10,000 nucleotides of DNA from an uncultured bacterium (GTDB lineage Bacteria; Bacteroidota; Bacteroidia; Sphingobacteriales; Sphingobacteriaceae). Both the position numbers and the translations under genes were made by a program. How positions within the stretch are numbered: position 1 is the first letter of the stretch; each line of letters opens with the position of its first letter. Below are positions 1 to 6,627 of the stretch, in pieces. The stretch lies in assembly GCA_903958995.1 (NCBI GenBank), contig CAJBVG010000038.1:1-10000 (forward strand), given 5' to 3'. The notes beneath the pieces were generated by a model. It was not told the origin of the DNA. It worked only from the letters and a program-made list of their open reading frames with translations, and did not search any database.

Positions 1-27
1 GTGGAAGAAGTGAAGCTAATAGAGTAA
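1..27 (+). CDS. possible 3' end of an upstream gene (partial)
   Basis: Frame 1 reads VEEVKLIE followed by a TAA stop at 25-27. This could be the C-terminal tail of a + strand gene entering from the left, convergent with gldD. Eight codons are too few to identify anything, and frame 3 is also open from the edge to a TAA at about 51-53. The minus strand has no start codon with a usable frame between gldD and the edge, so gldD is the last gene of its cluster inside the window. Confidence 0.25.
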   Translation: MEEVKLIE

Positions 28-38
28 CGAATTTGATT

Positions 39-105
39 AATGTGCCAATTCGTTAATGTGCCAATATAAATTGGCTAATTAGCACATTGGCATATTGGCT
101 AATTA
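39..105. repeat. palindromic intergenic repeat, copy 1
   Basis: The stretch is built from blocks of the type AATGTGCCAATT and their reverse complements. AATGTGCCAATT at 39-50 pairs with AATTAGCACATT at 77-88 (one mismatch). The inner block at 52-91 aligns with 6647-6685 at 36 identical positions out of 40 columns, with one single-base gap, so the two are true copies. A T run (106-110) follows on the + strand, so the folded element could also end + strand transcription. Its right end contains the TAG stop codon of gldD (99-101). The element looks like a REP-type or MITE-like dispersed repeat; that class assignment is inference. Confidence 0.75.
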
Positions 106-677
106 TTTTTCCATTGAAAAGTCTCCAACATCCTTTCAATATCTTTTTTTACAAAATTTAAAACAGGTTGAATAGAATCGGCTTGTGGTGGTGCATAAAA
201 ATAGAGTGCCCCTCTTAAGAAATTTTTATTGCTATCGGTTACAAAAAATTGTATTGATGAAGCAGCATTTCCTTCGATGTCATAATACAAACCGTGTACT
301 TTATTTTTTGGGTTATCAATTCTACTTTCATTTATACCATCAGCTTTAACGGTATGTTTAAAAACTAATCGACGAGAATCTTCAACTAGATTAGCTAACA
401 TTTTAGGTGAAGACAATTGATAATAACTCATGTGCAATCGCCCGTTGAGCCCTTTATATATGATGTTCTTCCAGCATTCTTGAGCGTCCACAGAACTATC
501 ATTTACTACCTCTGCGTAAGTAGGTATCTCAAAAGAAAAACCACAATCACTTGTGTAATTCTTATACTCTTTCTTTGGTAAATCTATGCGATAATATCCT
601 CTTGGTTTAGGAGAGTAATCGCTATTGCAGGATGCCAAAACTAGGGCAAAAAATATCAGACTATAAAATTTATTCAT
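99..677 (-). CDS. gldD: gliding motility lipoprotein GldD
   Basis: The gene encodes 192 residues. The N-terminus is a lipoprotein signal with a hydrophobic stretch (about residues 4-16) and the lipobox LASC, giving Cys17 as the lipidated residue. It is followed by the family hallmark PKPRGYYRIDLPKKEY (residues 23-38). GldD is known from Flavobacterium johnsoniae as a lipoprotein needed for gliding, and gliding there depends on the type IX secretion machinery; its exact biochemical role is not settled. The ATG overlaps the end of gldE by 8 nt (ATGAATAA), so translation is probably coupled. The TAG stop lies within a repeat element, and the last residues (KNN) may be repeat-influenced. No terminator other than that repeat is seen downstream. 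Confidence 0.93.
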   Translation of the reverse strand: MNKFYSLIFFALVLASCNSDYSPKPRGYYRIDLPKKEYKNYTSDCGFSFEIPTYAEVVNDSSVDAQECWKNIIYKGLNGRLHMSYYQLSSPKMLANLVEDSRRLVFKHTVKADGINESRIDNPKNKVHGLYYDIEGNAASSIQFFVTDSNKNFLRGALYFYAPPQADSIQPVLNFVKKDIERMLETFQWKNN

Positions 678-2004
678 CTTCTGTTACAATAGTAAATTTC
701 ACTCTTTTAACTCTTCTACGATCTGCAGATTCTACGGTGAAGATAAAATTTTCGAAAGTTATTTTTTCTTTACTCATCACAAATCTTCCGGCAATGGCTA
801 ATACTAATCCACCAATTGTATCTGCTTCTCCACGTATAACATCAAAAGTTTCTTCGTCGATATTCAATAAACGATAAATATCTGTTAATGGTGTTTTACC
901 ATCAAATACATAATTATTTTCGTCGAGTTTCGAGTAACGTAATTCGTCATCTGCTTCATCATACTCATCAGATATATCACCAACGATTTCTTCTAAGATG
1001 TCTTCTAACGTTACTATTCCAGAGGTTCCTCCATATTCATCAACAACCACTGCGATATGAGTATGCAATGTTCTAAACTCTTTTAGCAAGTCATCAATCT
1101 TTTTATATTCTGGAACAAAAAATGCGGGACGAACTAATGATTTCCAATTGAAATTAGGTTCATCGCGATTAATAAGTAAGTCCTTTACGTAAAGAATTCC
1201 TTTTATGGTATCGAGGTTGTTCTCAAAAATTGGTAAACGAGAATAACGAGTATCTTTAATTTTTTTATCGACATCGGCATATTCCATTTCGATATCTATC
1301 GCAACAACATCCATGCGATTTCGCATTACTTGTTTAACTGAGATATTTCCAAAATTAGCAACACCTTTTAGAATCATTTGTTCAGCTTCATCTTCCTCAT
1401 TAATCAAGTCGGAATCGTTCATGCGATTCATATCTTCGCCATTTACTCGGTAAGCTTTCGGCACAAAACGATTCAGTACTTTAAAAACAATAAAGTAGAG
1501 CTCAATGATAGGTTTTAATAGCCACTGCGCACCACTTAAAAAAGTTGCTATCCAACGAGCATATTGCAAATAATACCTAGATGCATATAAGCCCGGAATA
1601 AATGTGGCTGTTTTTAATAATGTTAAAGTGATTAATAAACTAAACAATAATACTTCTACATTATAACTTAAAAAGGTTTGAAAGAAGTAATGAAGAATAG
1701 TGTTTAAAATCGTTGCAATAATAACGATTAAGAAGGTTATGCTTATTGACAATGCTGCCTGTAAACGCATTGGCTGATCGAGTAAATTCAACAAACGCTC
1801 TTCGCGTTTAGTATCTGCTTTTTTTAGATCGGCAATGTCTTTTTCATCAATACGTAAAATTGCTTTTTCAGCTGCACTAAAAAGCGCTAGTAAAATAATA
1901 GCAAAAATAATGATGATGAAATAAAAAAACAGTTGGTCTATAGGCATGTTCTGCAAATGACCAACTGCTTGTAAGGAGGGATAAGGATCCGTCTGATTTT
2001 CCAA
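670..2004 (-). CDS. gldE: gliding motility-associated membrane protein GldE (CNNM/CBS/CorC family)
   Basis: The gene encodes 444 residues. An N-terminal DUF21/CNNM-type membrane domain has hydrophobic segments at about 24-45, 84-106, 116-138 and 150-175. A CBS pair follows (about 224-280 and 288-345), with the typical stretch VVDEYGGTSGIVTLEDILEE at 320-339. A CorC/HlyC C-terminal domain (about 357-438) ends the protein. This is the layout of the hemolysin-like/CorC family, which in other bacteria is linked to divalent cation transport. The assignment to GldE rather than a generic paralogue rests on the directly following, overlapping gldD, the arrangement known in F. johnsoniae. The gene starts 22 nt after ssb. 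The acidic linker at 346-354 and the long basic/acidic stretch after the last membrane segment place the CBS part in the cytoplasm. Ion specificity cannot be told from the sequence. Confidence 0.92.
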   Translation of the reverse strand: MENQTDPYPSLQAVGHLQNMPIDQLFFYFIIIIFAIILLALFSAAEKAILRIDEKDIADLKKADTKREERLLNLLDQPMRLQAALSISITFLIVIIATILNTILHYFFQTFLSYNVEVLLFSLLITLTLLKTATFIPGLYASRYYLQYARWIATFLSGAQWLLKPIIELYFIVFKVLNRFVPKAYRVNGEDMNRMNDSDLINEEDEAEQMILKGVANFGNISVKQVMRNRMDVVAIDIEMEYADVDKKIKDTRYSRLPIFENNLDTIKGILYVKDLLINRDEPNFNWKSLVRPAFFVPEYKKIDDLLKEFRTLHTHIAVVVDEYGGTSGIVTLEDILEEIVGDISDEYDEADDELRYSKLDENNYVFDGKTPLTDIYRLLNIDEETFDVIRGEADTIGGLVLAIAGRFVMSKEKITFENFIFTVESADRRRVKRVKFTIVTEDE

Positions 2005-2026
2005 AATGTTTTTTCTAGATTAATAA

Positions 2027-2461
2027 TTAAAATGGCAAGTCGTCTTCACCTACACTACTATTAACAATATCTGAAGCCGAAGGCAATTCAGATTTCGTTG
2101 AAGAAGGGTTAGATGAAGGAGAACCATCATCCTTTTTACCTAACATGGTAAAGGTATCGGCAACAATTTCGGTAGTATAACGCTTTACTCCTTCTTTGTC
2201 TTCCCAAGAGCGAGTTCTAATTTTACCTTCCAAGTAAACCTGCTTACCTTTTTTTAAGTATTTCTCTGCAACATCGGCCAAGCCTCTCCAAACAACAATA
2301 TTGTGCCATTCGGTTAAATCCTGACGCTCCCCACTTTTGTTAGTTATTGTTTCTGTTGTTGCCAAAGAAAACGAAGCTACATTCACACCATTCTCCAAGT
2401 GTCTTACTTCTGGGTCCTTGCCCAAATGTCCGACTAAAATTACTTTGTTTACACCTGACAT
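2027..2461 (-). CDS. ssb: single-stranded DNA-binding protein
   Basis: The gene encodes 144 residues. An OB fold covers about residues 1-108, with typical SSB patterns: NKVILVGHLGKDPEVR near the start, the WHNIVVWRGLADVAEKYLKKG segment around 52-72, and YLEGKIRTRSW at 76-86. A low-complexity Ser/Asn/Pro linker (about 112-138) follows, and then the acidic tip DDLPF, which in this family recruits DNA repair and replication partners. The protein coats single-stranded DNA in the cytoplasm. It lies 33 nt after mutY and 22 nt before gldE, so it is probably expressed from the mutY promoter. The leader just before its ATG is nearly all A and T, and a TACCTTTA element there resembles a weak -7 box, so a second internal promoter is possible but unproven. 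Confidence 0.96.
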   Translation of the reverse strand: MSGVNKVILVGHLGKDPEVRHLENGVNVASFSLATTETITNKSGERQDLTEWHNIVVWRGLADVAEKYLKKGKQVYLEGKIRTRSWEDKEGVKRYTTEIVADTFTMLGKKDDGSPSSNPSSTKSELPSASDIVNSSVGEDDLPF

Positions 2462-2494
2462 AATTTGATTTTTTTAATAAAATAAAGGTATGAA

Positions 2495-3535
2495 TTATTT
2501 TTGTAAGTACTGTTCGATTAAGCGGGGGAATGCAAATTCCATTAACTTATCATCCTTAATATATAGGTATTTTCCGCGATTTTGATGCTGAAAATGGGGG
2601 TCGTAAATTTTAAAAAAACGCGCATAAATATCTTGGTGACTTAAAACATGTTTAATTTTTGGAGAGATGTGTTCGATTTTTGAATTTTCTGTTAACAGTT
2701 TTAGGTCAGTTGCCATAGAAAGAATCTCCAACTCCTCTAATTCGGTTTTCGATTCGAACATGGGGAATTCATAGAGTGATTGCCAAATATCTTTAGCGAT
2801 TCGTTTTTTTAGAGCGGTCGTATTGTTGTGTTGAAATAAGAAATAATAAAAAAAGCGGGTTGATCTTTTTCCTTTTTTGTCTTTAATGGGTAGTAAGTCA
2901 ACTTCATTATTTTTAAATGCCATACAAGTGCCATTTAAAGGGCAAGTAGAGCAATCGGGGCTCTTTGGCTTACATTGCAGTGCACCAAACTCCATGATGG
3001 CTTGGTTAAAGGTATCTGGGCGATTAGGGTCAATGAGTTCCTTAGCTACAGCGGTGTACTCTTTTTTAGCAGATGATGAGTTTATAGGTGTATGAATTCC
3101 ATAGTAACGAGATAAAAATCGAAAAACATTTCCATCCAGTACTGGGGTAACTTCTTTATACGAAAAAGAGGCGATGGCAGCAGCGGTGTATTCTCCTACT
3201 CCACGTAATTGTAGAAGTTCTAAATATGATTTTGGAAACTCCCCAGCAAACTCAGTATGTACTTGCTTTGCCGCTGCATGTAAATTTCTAGCTCTGCTAT
3301 AATAACCTAAACCTTGCCAAGAACGCATCACTTCATCTTCAGAAGCTAGGGCTAAATCTCTTACCGTAGGGTATTTGGATTGGAAATGTAAAAAATATGG
3401 CAAGCCTTGTTCCACACGTGTTTGTTGCAATATTACCTCTGATAGCCAAATTTGGTAAGGGTCTTTAGTCTTTCGCCAAGGTAAATCCCTCTTATTATTT
3501 GAATACCATGAAATTAGGGTGTTGCTGATATACAT
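2495..3535 (-). CDS. mutY: A/G-specific adenine DNA glycosylase MutY
   Basis: The gene encodes 346 residues. It removes adenine mispaired with 8-oxoguanine. The catalytic Glu33 sits in LSEVILQQT. The helix-hairpin-helix is LRGVGEYTAAAIASF (110-124), and the catalytic Asp134 is in VLDGNV. The iron-sulfur loop has Cys188, Cys195, Cys198 and Cys204 with the C-x6-C-x2-C-x5-C spacing of the family. The C-terminal part (about 225-346) resembles the NUDIX-like 8-oxoguanine reading domain, including the typical HVLSHQDIYARF stretch. Length is normal for MutY. The ATG at 3535 gives the usual short N-terminus before LPWR, and no better start exists upstream. It heads the mutY-ssb-gldE-gldD cluster and is divergent from the HU gene. 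A promoter-like box lies only 5 nt before its ATG. Confidence 0.96.
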   Translation of the reverse strand: MYISNTLISWYSNNKRDLPWRKTKDPYQIWLSEVILQQTRVEQGLPYFLHFQSKYPTVRDLALASEDEVMRSWQGLGYYSRARNLHAAAKQVHTEFAGEFPKSYLELLQLRGVGEYTAAAIASFSYKEVTPVLDGNVFRFLSRYYGIHTPINSSSAKKEYTAVAKELIDPNRPDTFNQAIMEFGALQCKPKSPDCSTCPLNGTCMAFKNNEVDLLPIKDKKGKRSTRFFYYFLFQHNNTTALKKRIAKDIWQSLYEFPMFESKTELEELEILSMATDLKLLTENSKIEHISPKIKHVLSHQDIYARFFKIYDPHFQHQNRGKYLYIKDDKLMEFAFPRLIEQYLQK

Positions 3536-3540
3536 AGGAC

Positions 3541-3548
3541 CAAATATA
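3541..3548 (-). promoter_or_regulatory. -7 box of a Bacteroidota-type promoter for mutY
   Basis: On the minus strand this reads TATATTTG, a perfect match to the Bacteroidota -7 consensus TAnnTTTG. A clear -33 TTTG is not present at the expected distance. The last G of the box is 5 nt from the mutY ATG, so the predicted transcription start falls at or just before the start codon. Confidence 0.5.
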
Positions 3549-3574
3549 GCAATTGTGTGATTTTTAAGATTTTA

Positions 3575-3606
3575 TTTCTGATTATGAATGAAAAGCCCTA
3601 TAATTG
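3575..3606 (+). promoter_or_regulatory. candidate promoter for the HU operon
   Basis: TATAATTG at 3599-3606 differs at one position from the Bacteroidota -7 consensus TAnnTTTG, and TTTCTG at 3575-3580 is a possible -33 element with an 18-nt spacer. The start of transcription would be near 3612, leaving an A-rich leader of about 40 nt before the HU ATG without a Shine-Dalgarno sequence. This suits Bacteroidota, where high expression relies on A-rich leaders rather than on SD pairing. Confidence 0.5.
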
Positions 3607-3655
3607 CATCCCCAAAAAGAGCAAATAATTTTATAAAAAATAAATATCAGAAACA

Positions 3656-3964
3656 ATGACTAAGGCTGAAATTATCGCTGAGATCGCAGCGAAGACTGGA
3701 ATTGAAAAAGTAGACGTACAAGAGACAGTGGAGTCTTTCTTCAAAGTAATTAAAGGTTCACTTCAAGAAGGAGAAAACGTTTATGTAAGAGGATTTGGTT
3801 CTTTCATCGTTAAGAAAAGAGCAAAGAAAACTGCAAGAAACATCTCAAAAAACACAGCCATTATCATTCCTGAGCACTATGTGCCAAGTTTCAAACCGGC
3901 TAAAACGTTTGTAGAGAAAGTTAAAAATTCTAGCAAAAACAAAGCAGTAGCTGAAGTTAAATAA
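3656..3964 (+). CDS. HU/IHF family DNA-binding protein
   Basis: The gene encodes 102 residues. It has the HU fold: N-terminal helices (about 3-37), the GFGSF turn (46-50), a DNA-binding arm with RAKKTARN (55-62), and the closing PSFKPAKTF (77-85). A Lys-rich tail follows. Such proteins bend and compact DNA as dimers in the nucleoid. Where E. coli HU has RNPQTG at the arm tip, this protein reads RNISKN, so the proline that intercalates between base pairs is replaced by Ile63; similar sequences are, to my recollection, common in Bacteroidota HU proteins. It is the first gene of the + strand set, has a plausible promoter, and its TAA overlaps the ATG of the TPR gene by one base (TAATG). Confidence 0.95.
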   Translation: MTKAEIIAEIAAKTGIEKVDVQETVESFFKVIKGSLQEGENVYVRGFGSFIVKKRAKKTARNISKNTAIIIPEHYVPSFKPAKTFVEKVKNSSKNKAVAEVK

Positions 3965-4818
3965 TGATGCGTTCCATCTCTAAGTTACAGTGGGTCTTAA
4001 TATTATCGACAATAGCACTCGTTGCTGTTCTTTATAATTTAGATATTCAAGCCCCAAACTCGACTAAAGGAGGAGGAAGACCGCAACAAGAAATGACTAA
4101 AAGTTCGAATGCAACGATTAATTTATCTGAATTAAAATCGAAAGCTTTGAACGAAGTTCCAGCAGAAGTGAAGAAAATCATCACTGAGTTGGAAAATAAA
4201 TTAGAAAAAGCATCATCAGACAAGCAAAAAGACGCTCGTTTAGAATTAGCTGATACTTATTTCGCTTACAAACAATATGCAGTTGCAGCATCTCTTTACT
4301 TCGAACAAAGTGAAAAAGATGTTAAAAATGCAGAAATGTATGTAAAAGCTGGGGATGCATTCCGCGAAGCATACCGTAATGGTAGTGATAGCACACTAAC
4401 TCCTCTATTCGTAGAGAAAGCAAAGCAGAGCTATCAAAAAGCAATGGAACTTGCTCCAGCAAACCTAGATGCTAAAACAGGTATGGCAACATGTTATGTT
4501 GAAGCATCACAAAACCCAATGCAGGGAATAACTTTACTACGAGAGGTAGTTCAAGCAGACCCTGAGAATGTTAATGCAAACTTGAACCTTGGTATGTTTT
4601 CAATGCGTTCTGGTCAATTTGAAAAAGCAATTAGCCGATTCGAAACCGTAGTAAAGAAAAAACCAAGTGCCGAAAATTATGCAATGCTTGCGGAAGCTTA
4701 TGAGCAAAGTGGTAATAAAATTGGCGCCATAGGAGCATTAAAAAAAGCAAAAGAATATATCATCGATCCTCAAATTATTCAAGGTGTAGATGAGTATATA
4801 AAGAAATTAGAAAATTAA
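3964..4818 (+). CDS. membrane-anchored tetratricopeptide repeat protein
   Basis: The gene encodes 284 residues. One hydrophobic segment (about 10-26) near the N-terminus looks like an uncleaved signal anchor. A polar linker (27-85) is followed by TPR-like helix pairs at about 92-118, 124-165, 168-201, 204-235 and 238-266; the clearest are LDAKTGMATCYVEASQNP and VNANLNLGMFSMRSGQFEKA. The repeats should face the periplasm and act as a protein-protein scaffold. No enzymatic domain is seen and the partner is unknown. The start is either ATG 3964, overlapping the HU stop, or the next codon ATG 3967; the choice alters only one residue. The tight coupling to HU and the position before a ribosomal-type gene and an RNase gene appear to be a recurring Bacteroidota order, stated from memory. 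Confidence 0.88.
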   Translation: MMRSISKLQWVLILSTIALVAVLYNLDIQAPNSTKGGGRPQQEMTKSSNATINLSELKSKALNEVPAEVKKIITELENKLEKASSDKQKDARLELADTYFAYKQYAVAASLYFEQSEKDVKNAEMYVKAGDAFREAYRNGSDSTLTPLFVEKAKQSYQKAMELAPANLDAKTGMATCYVEASQNPMQGITLLREVVQADPENVNANLNLGMFSMRSGQFEKAISRFETVVKKKPSAENYAMLAEAYEQSGNKIGAIGALKKAKEYIIDPQIIQGVDEYIKKLEN

Positions 4819-4843
4819 TTGTATCACTTTAAACATTGAACTT

Positions 4844-4933
4844 ATGCCAAGCGGTAAGAAAAGAAAAAGACATAAGATGGCTACTCACAAACGTAAAAAG
4901 CGTTTGAGAAAAAACAGACATAAAAAGAAATAA
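4844..4933 (+). CDS. tiny basic protein, AURKAIP1/COX24 (bS22/mS38-like) family
   Basis: This is a 29-residue gene: MPSGKKRKRHKM followed by a Lys/Arg/His-rich stretch ending in NRHKKK. About two thirds of the residues are Lys, Arg or His and there is no acidic residue. The pattern KRHKM..HKRKKRLRKNR resembles the AURKAIP1/COX24 domain, which includes the mitochondrial ribosomal protein mS38 and the short mycobacterial ribosomal protein bS22; these bind rRNA near the decoding region of the small subunit. Membership is from memory of the family pattern, not a search. The ATG follows the TPR stop by 25 nt with an A/T-rich leader, as is usual here. A hairpin closes the transcript soon after. An rRNA-binding role is likely; placement on the ribosome is inferred. 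Confidence 0.82.
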   Translation: MPSGKKRKRHKMATHKRKKRLRKNRHKKK

Positions 4934-4960
4934 GCTTTAATTAAGCTGTACAATCTTTTA

Positions 4961-5005
4961 TCATGCACGAGCGCATTGCGTTATCGTGCATGACTTATTT
5001 GTTTG
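4961..5005 (+). terminator. hairpin after the small basic gene, probable terminator
   Basis: TCATGCACGA (4961-4970) and TCGTGCATGA (4984-4993) form a perfect 10-bp stem. The 13-nt loop contains a smaller CGC/GCG pairing. The stem is followed by the T-rich CTTATTTGTTT. It probably ends or weakens the HU-TPR-small gene transcript before the RNase gene. The U tract is interrupted, so termination may be partial. Confidence 0.6.
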
Positions 5006-5022
5006 CATTCTAGTAATTAGCT

Positions 5023-5068
5023 ATTCTTTTTTTATGTGTGGCTGGGTGATGTGTGTGAAAAAAAGAAT
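5023..5068 (+). promoter_or_regulatory. leader inverted repeat just before the RNase gene
   Basis: ATTCTTTTTTT at 5023-5033 and AAAAAAAGAAT at 5058-5068 are perfect 11-bp complements around a 24-nt G/T-rich loop. The 3' arm ends 5 nt before the TTG start codon, so folding would bury the A-rich leader that Bacteroidota ribosomes favour. No function is shown. The stem is almost all A-U, so its stability is modest. Confidence 0.4.
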
Positions 5069-5072
5069 TTAA
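5034..5072 (+). CDS. possible 12-codon upstream open reading frame
   Basis: An ATG at 5034 opens the frame MCGWVMCVKKRI with a TAA at 5070-5072. It ends a single base before the TTG start of the RNase gene (5074). It begins in the loop of the leader hairpin and its last codons form the 3' arm. It could be a regulatory leader peptide or couple translation onto the weak TTG start. It is short enough to arise by chance, and it has no recognisable relatives that I can name. Confidence 0.3.
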   Translation: MCGWVMCVKKRI

Positions 5073-5073
5073 C

Positions 5074-6627
5074 TTGAACAAAGAACTTGTTATTAATGCC
5101 ACACCTACAGGCGTAGTGTTGGCTTTAATGCAGGACAAGCAACTGATTGAATTACATCACGAAAAAGTTAATAATAACTTTTCTGTGGGTGATATTTATC
5201 TTGGTCGTATCAAAAAGATTATGCCCGGCTTGAACGCTGCATTCGTAGATGTAGGCTATGAAAAAGATGCCTTCCTACATTACCTCGACCTTGGTTCGCA
5301 GGTACAAACCCTATTGAAATATACAAAGCGTGTACGTACTGCACCTAAAAATGAAGTGATCAAACTTGATAGCTTCCGTTTAGAGCAAGACATTAACAAA
5401 AGCGGTAAGATTTCTGAAGTATTGGGTAAAAATCTCATTATACCAGTACAGATTGCTAAAGAACCTATTTCATCTAAAGGACCACGTTTGAGTTCTGAAA
5501 TTTCTATGGCAGGACGCTATGTTGTTTTAGTACCTTTCTCAGATGCCATATCGGTATCAAAGAAAATAAAGACAGCTGGAGAAAGAAATCGCTTAAAGAA
5601 AATCATAGAAAGCGTGAAGCCTAAGAACTTCGGCGTAATTATTCGTACAGTTTCTGAAGGAAAAGGTGTTGGTGAACTTCATAATGACTTAAATGAGCTT
5701 GTGGCTCGTTGGGAGAATTTTAGCAATAAGCTAATTACCACAGAACCAGGTAAACGAATATTAGGGGAGATGGATAAAACATCTACCGTATTACGCGATA
5801 TGCTAAATGCCTCTTTCAACAATATACATGTAGATAGTCCTGAAATATATGAGGATATTAAAACCTACATCCATCAAATAGCTCCAGAGCAAGAGAAAAT
5901 TGTAAAACTTTACAAAGGTAAGGAGCAAATTTTCGAGCATTTCGGTGTTGAACGTCAGATTAAAGGACTATTTGGTAAAACAGTTAATATTCATGGTGGT
6001 GCTTATTTAATTATTGAGCATACAGAAGCACTGCACGTAATTGATGTAAACTCTGGAAACAGAACATCTACAGAAGTAACTCAAGAAGAAAATGCATTAC
6101 AGGTAAACATGGAAGCAGCAAAAGAAATTGCTCGCCAACTTCGTTTACGAGATATGGGTGGTATTATTGTTGTCGATTTTATCGACATGCATAAAGCCGC
6201 TAATAAAAAAATATTATTCGACCATCTGCGTGAATTAATGCTTGAAGATCGTGCTAAACACACCATCTTACCTCCTAGTCGTTTCGGATTAGTACAAATT
6301 ACTCGTCAACGTGTTCGTCCGGAAATGAGTATTGTAACCGTAGAGAAATGCCCAAGCTGTGGTGGTACAGGTGAAATTCGTGCAAGTATTATTTTATTGG
6401 ATGATATTGAGAATAACTTGAATTATGTCCTGAATGAGCAGAATGAAAATGGAATTACCTTAACGGTACACCCATTCATTGAAGCTTATCTGAAAAAAGG
6501 ATTTATATCACGCCAAATCAAATGGTATTTTAAATACAAGAAATGGATTAAATTAAAGGCTGATAATAACTATCAGTATTTACAATACAAACTTTTCAAT
6601 TCTAAACTGGAAGAAATCGTTTTGTAA
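5074..6627 (+). CDS. rng: ribonuclease G/E family endoribonuclease
   Basis: The gene encodes 517 residues, slightly longer than E. coli RNase G (489), without a long RNase E-type degradosome scaffold tail. It has an S1 RNA-binding domain (about 36-125, with VGDIYLGRIKKIMPGLNAAF) and the DNase I-like catalytic domain. The metal-binding aspartates are Asp324 in HVIDVNSGN and Asp368 in IVVDFIDM, and the zinc-link cysteines are Cys426 and Cys429 in CPSCGGTGE. The family cleaves single-stranded, AU-rich RNA and matures rRNA in the cytoplasm. The TTG start is well supported: an in-frame TGA lies at 5056-5058, no ATG or GTG lies between, and starting at the next ATG would remove the first conserved strand. 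The TAA stop forms the first bases of a repeat copy. Confidence 0.95.
   Translation: MNKELVINATPTGVVLALMQDKQLIELHHEKVNNNFSVGDIYLGRIKKIMPGLNAAFVDVGYEKDAFLHYLDLGSQVQTLLKYTKRVRTAPKNEVIKLDSFRLEQDINKSGKISEVLGKNLIIPVQIAKEPISSKGPRLSSEISMAGRYVVLVPFSDAISVSKKIKTAGERNRLKKIIESVKPKNFGVIIRTVSEGKGVGELHNDLNELVARWENFSNKLITTEPGKRILGEMDKTSTVLRDMLNASFNNIHVDSPEIYEDIKTYIHQIAPEQEKIVKLYKGKEQIFEHFGVERQIKGLFGKTVNIHGGAYLIIEHTEALHVIDVNSGNRTSTEVTQEENALQVNMEAAKEIARQLRLRDMGGIIVVDFIDMHKAANKKILFDHLRELMLEDRAKHTILPPSRFGLVQITRQRVRPEMSIVTVEKCPSCGGTGEIRASIILLDDIENNLNYVLNEQNENGITLTVHPFIEAYLKKGFISRQIKWYFKYKKWIKLKADNNYQYLQYKLFNSKLEEIVL

Noticed and set aside
1..110. CRISPR-like array from the repeated GTGCCAAT blocks
   Set aside because: The blocks are too short, arranged as inverted pairs, and lack unique spacers of constant length.
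632..1076. Short + strand open frames across the gldD-gldE junction
   Set aside because: They lie antisense to well-supported genes and have low-complexity, unrecognisable products.
4996..5005. TATTTGTTTG as a promoter -7 box for the RNase gene
   Set aside because: The spacing inside the motif does not fit TAnnTTTG, and no matching -33 element is visible; the promoter for this gene stays unassigned.
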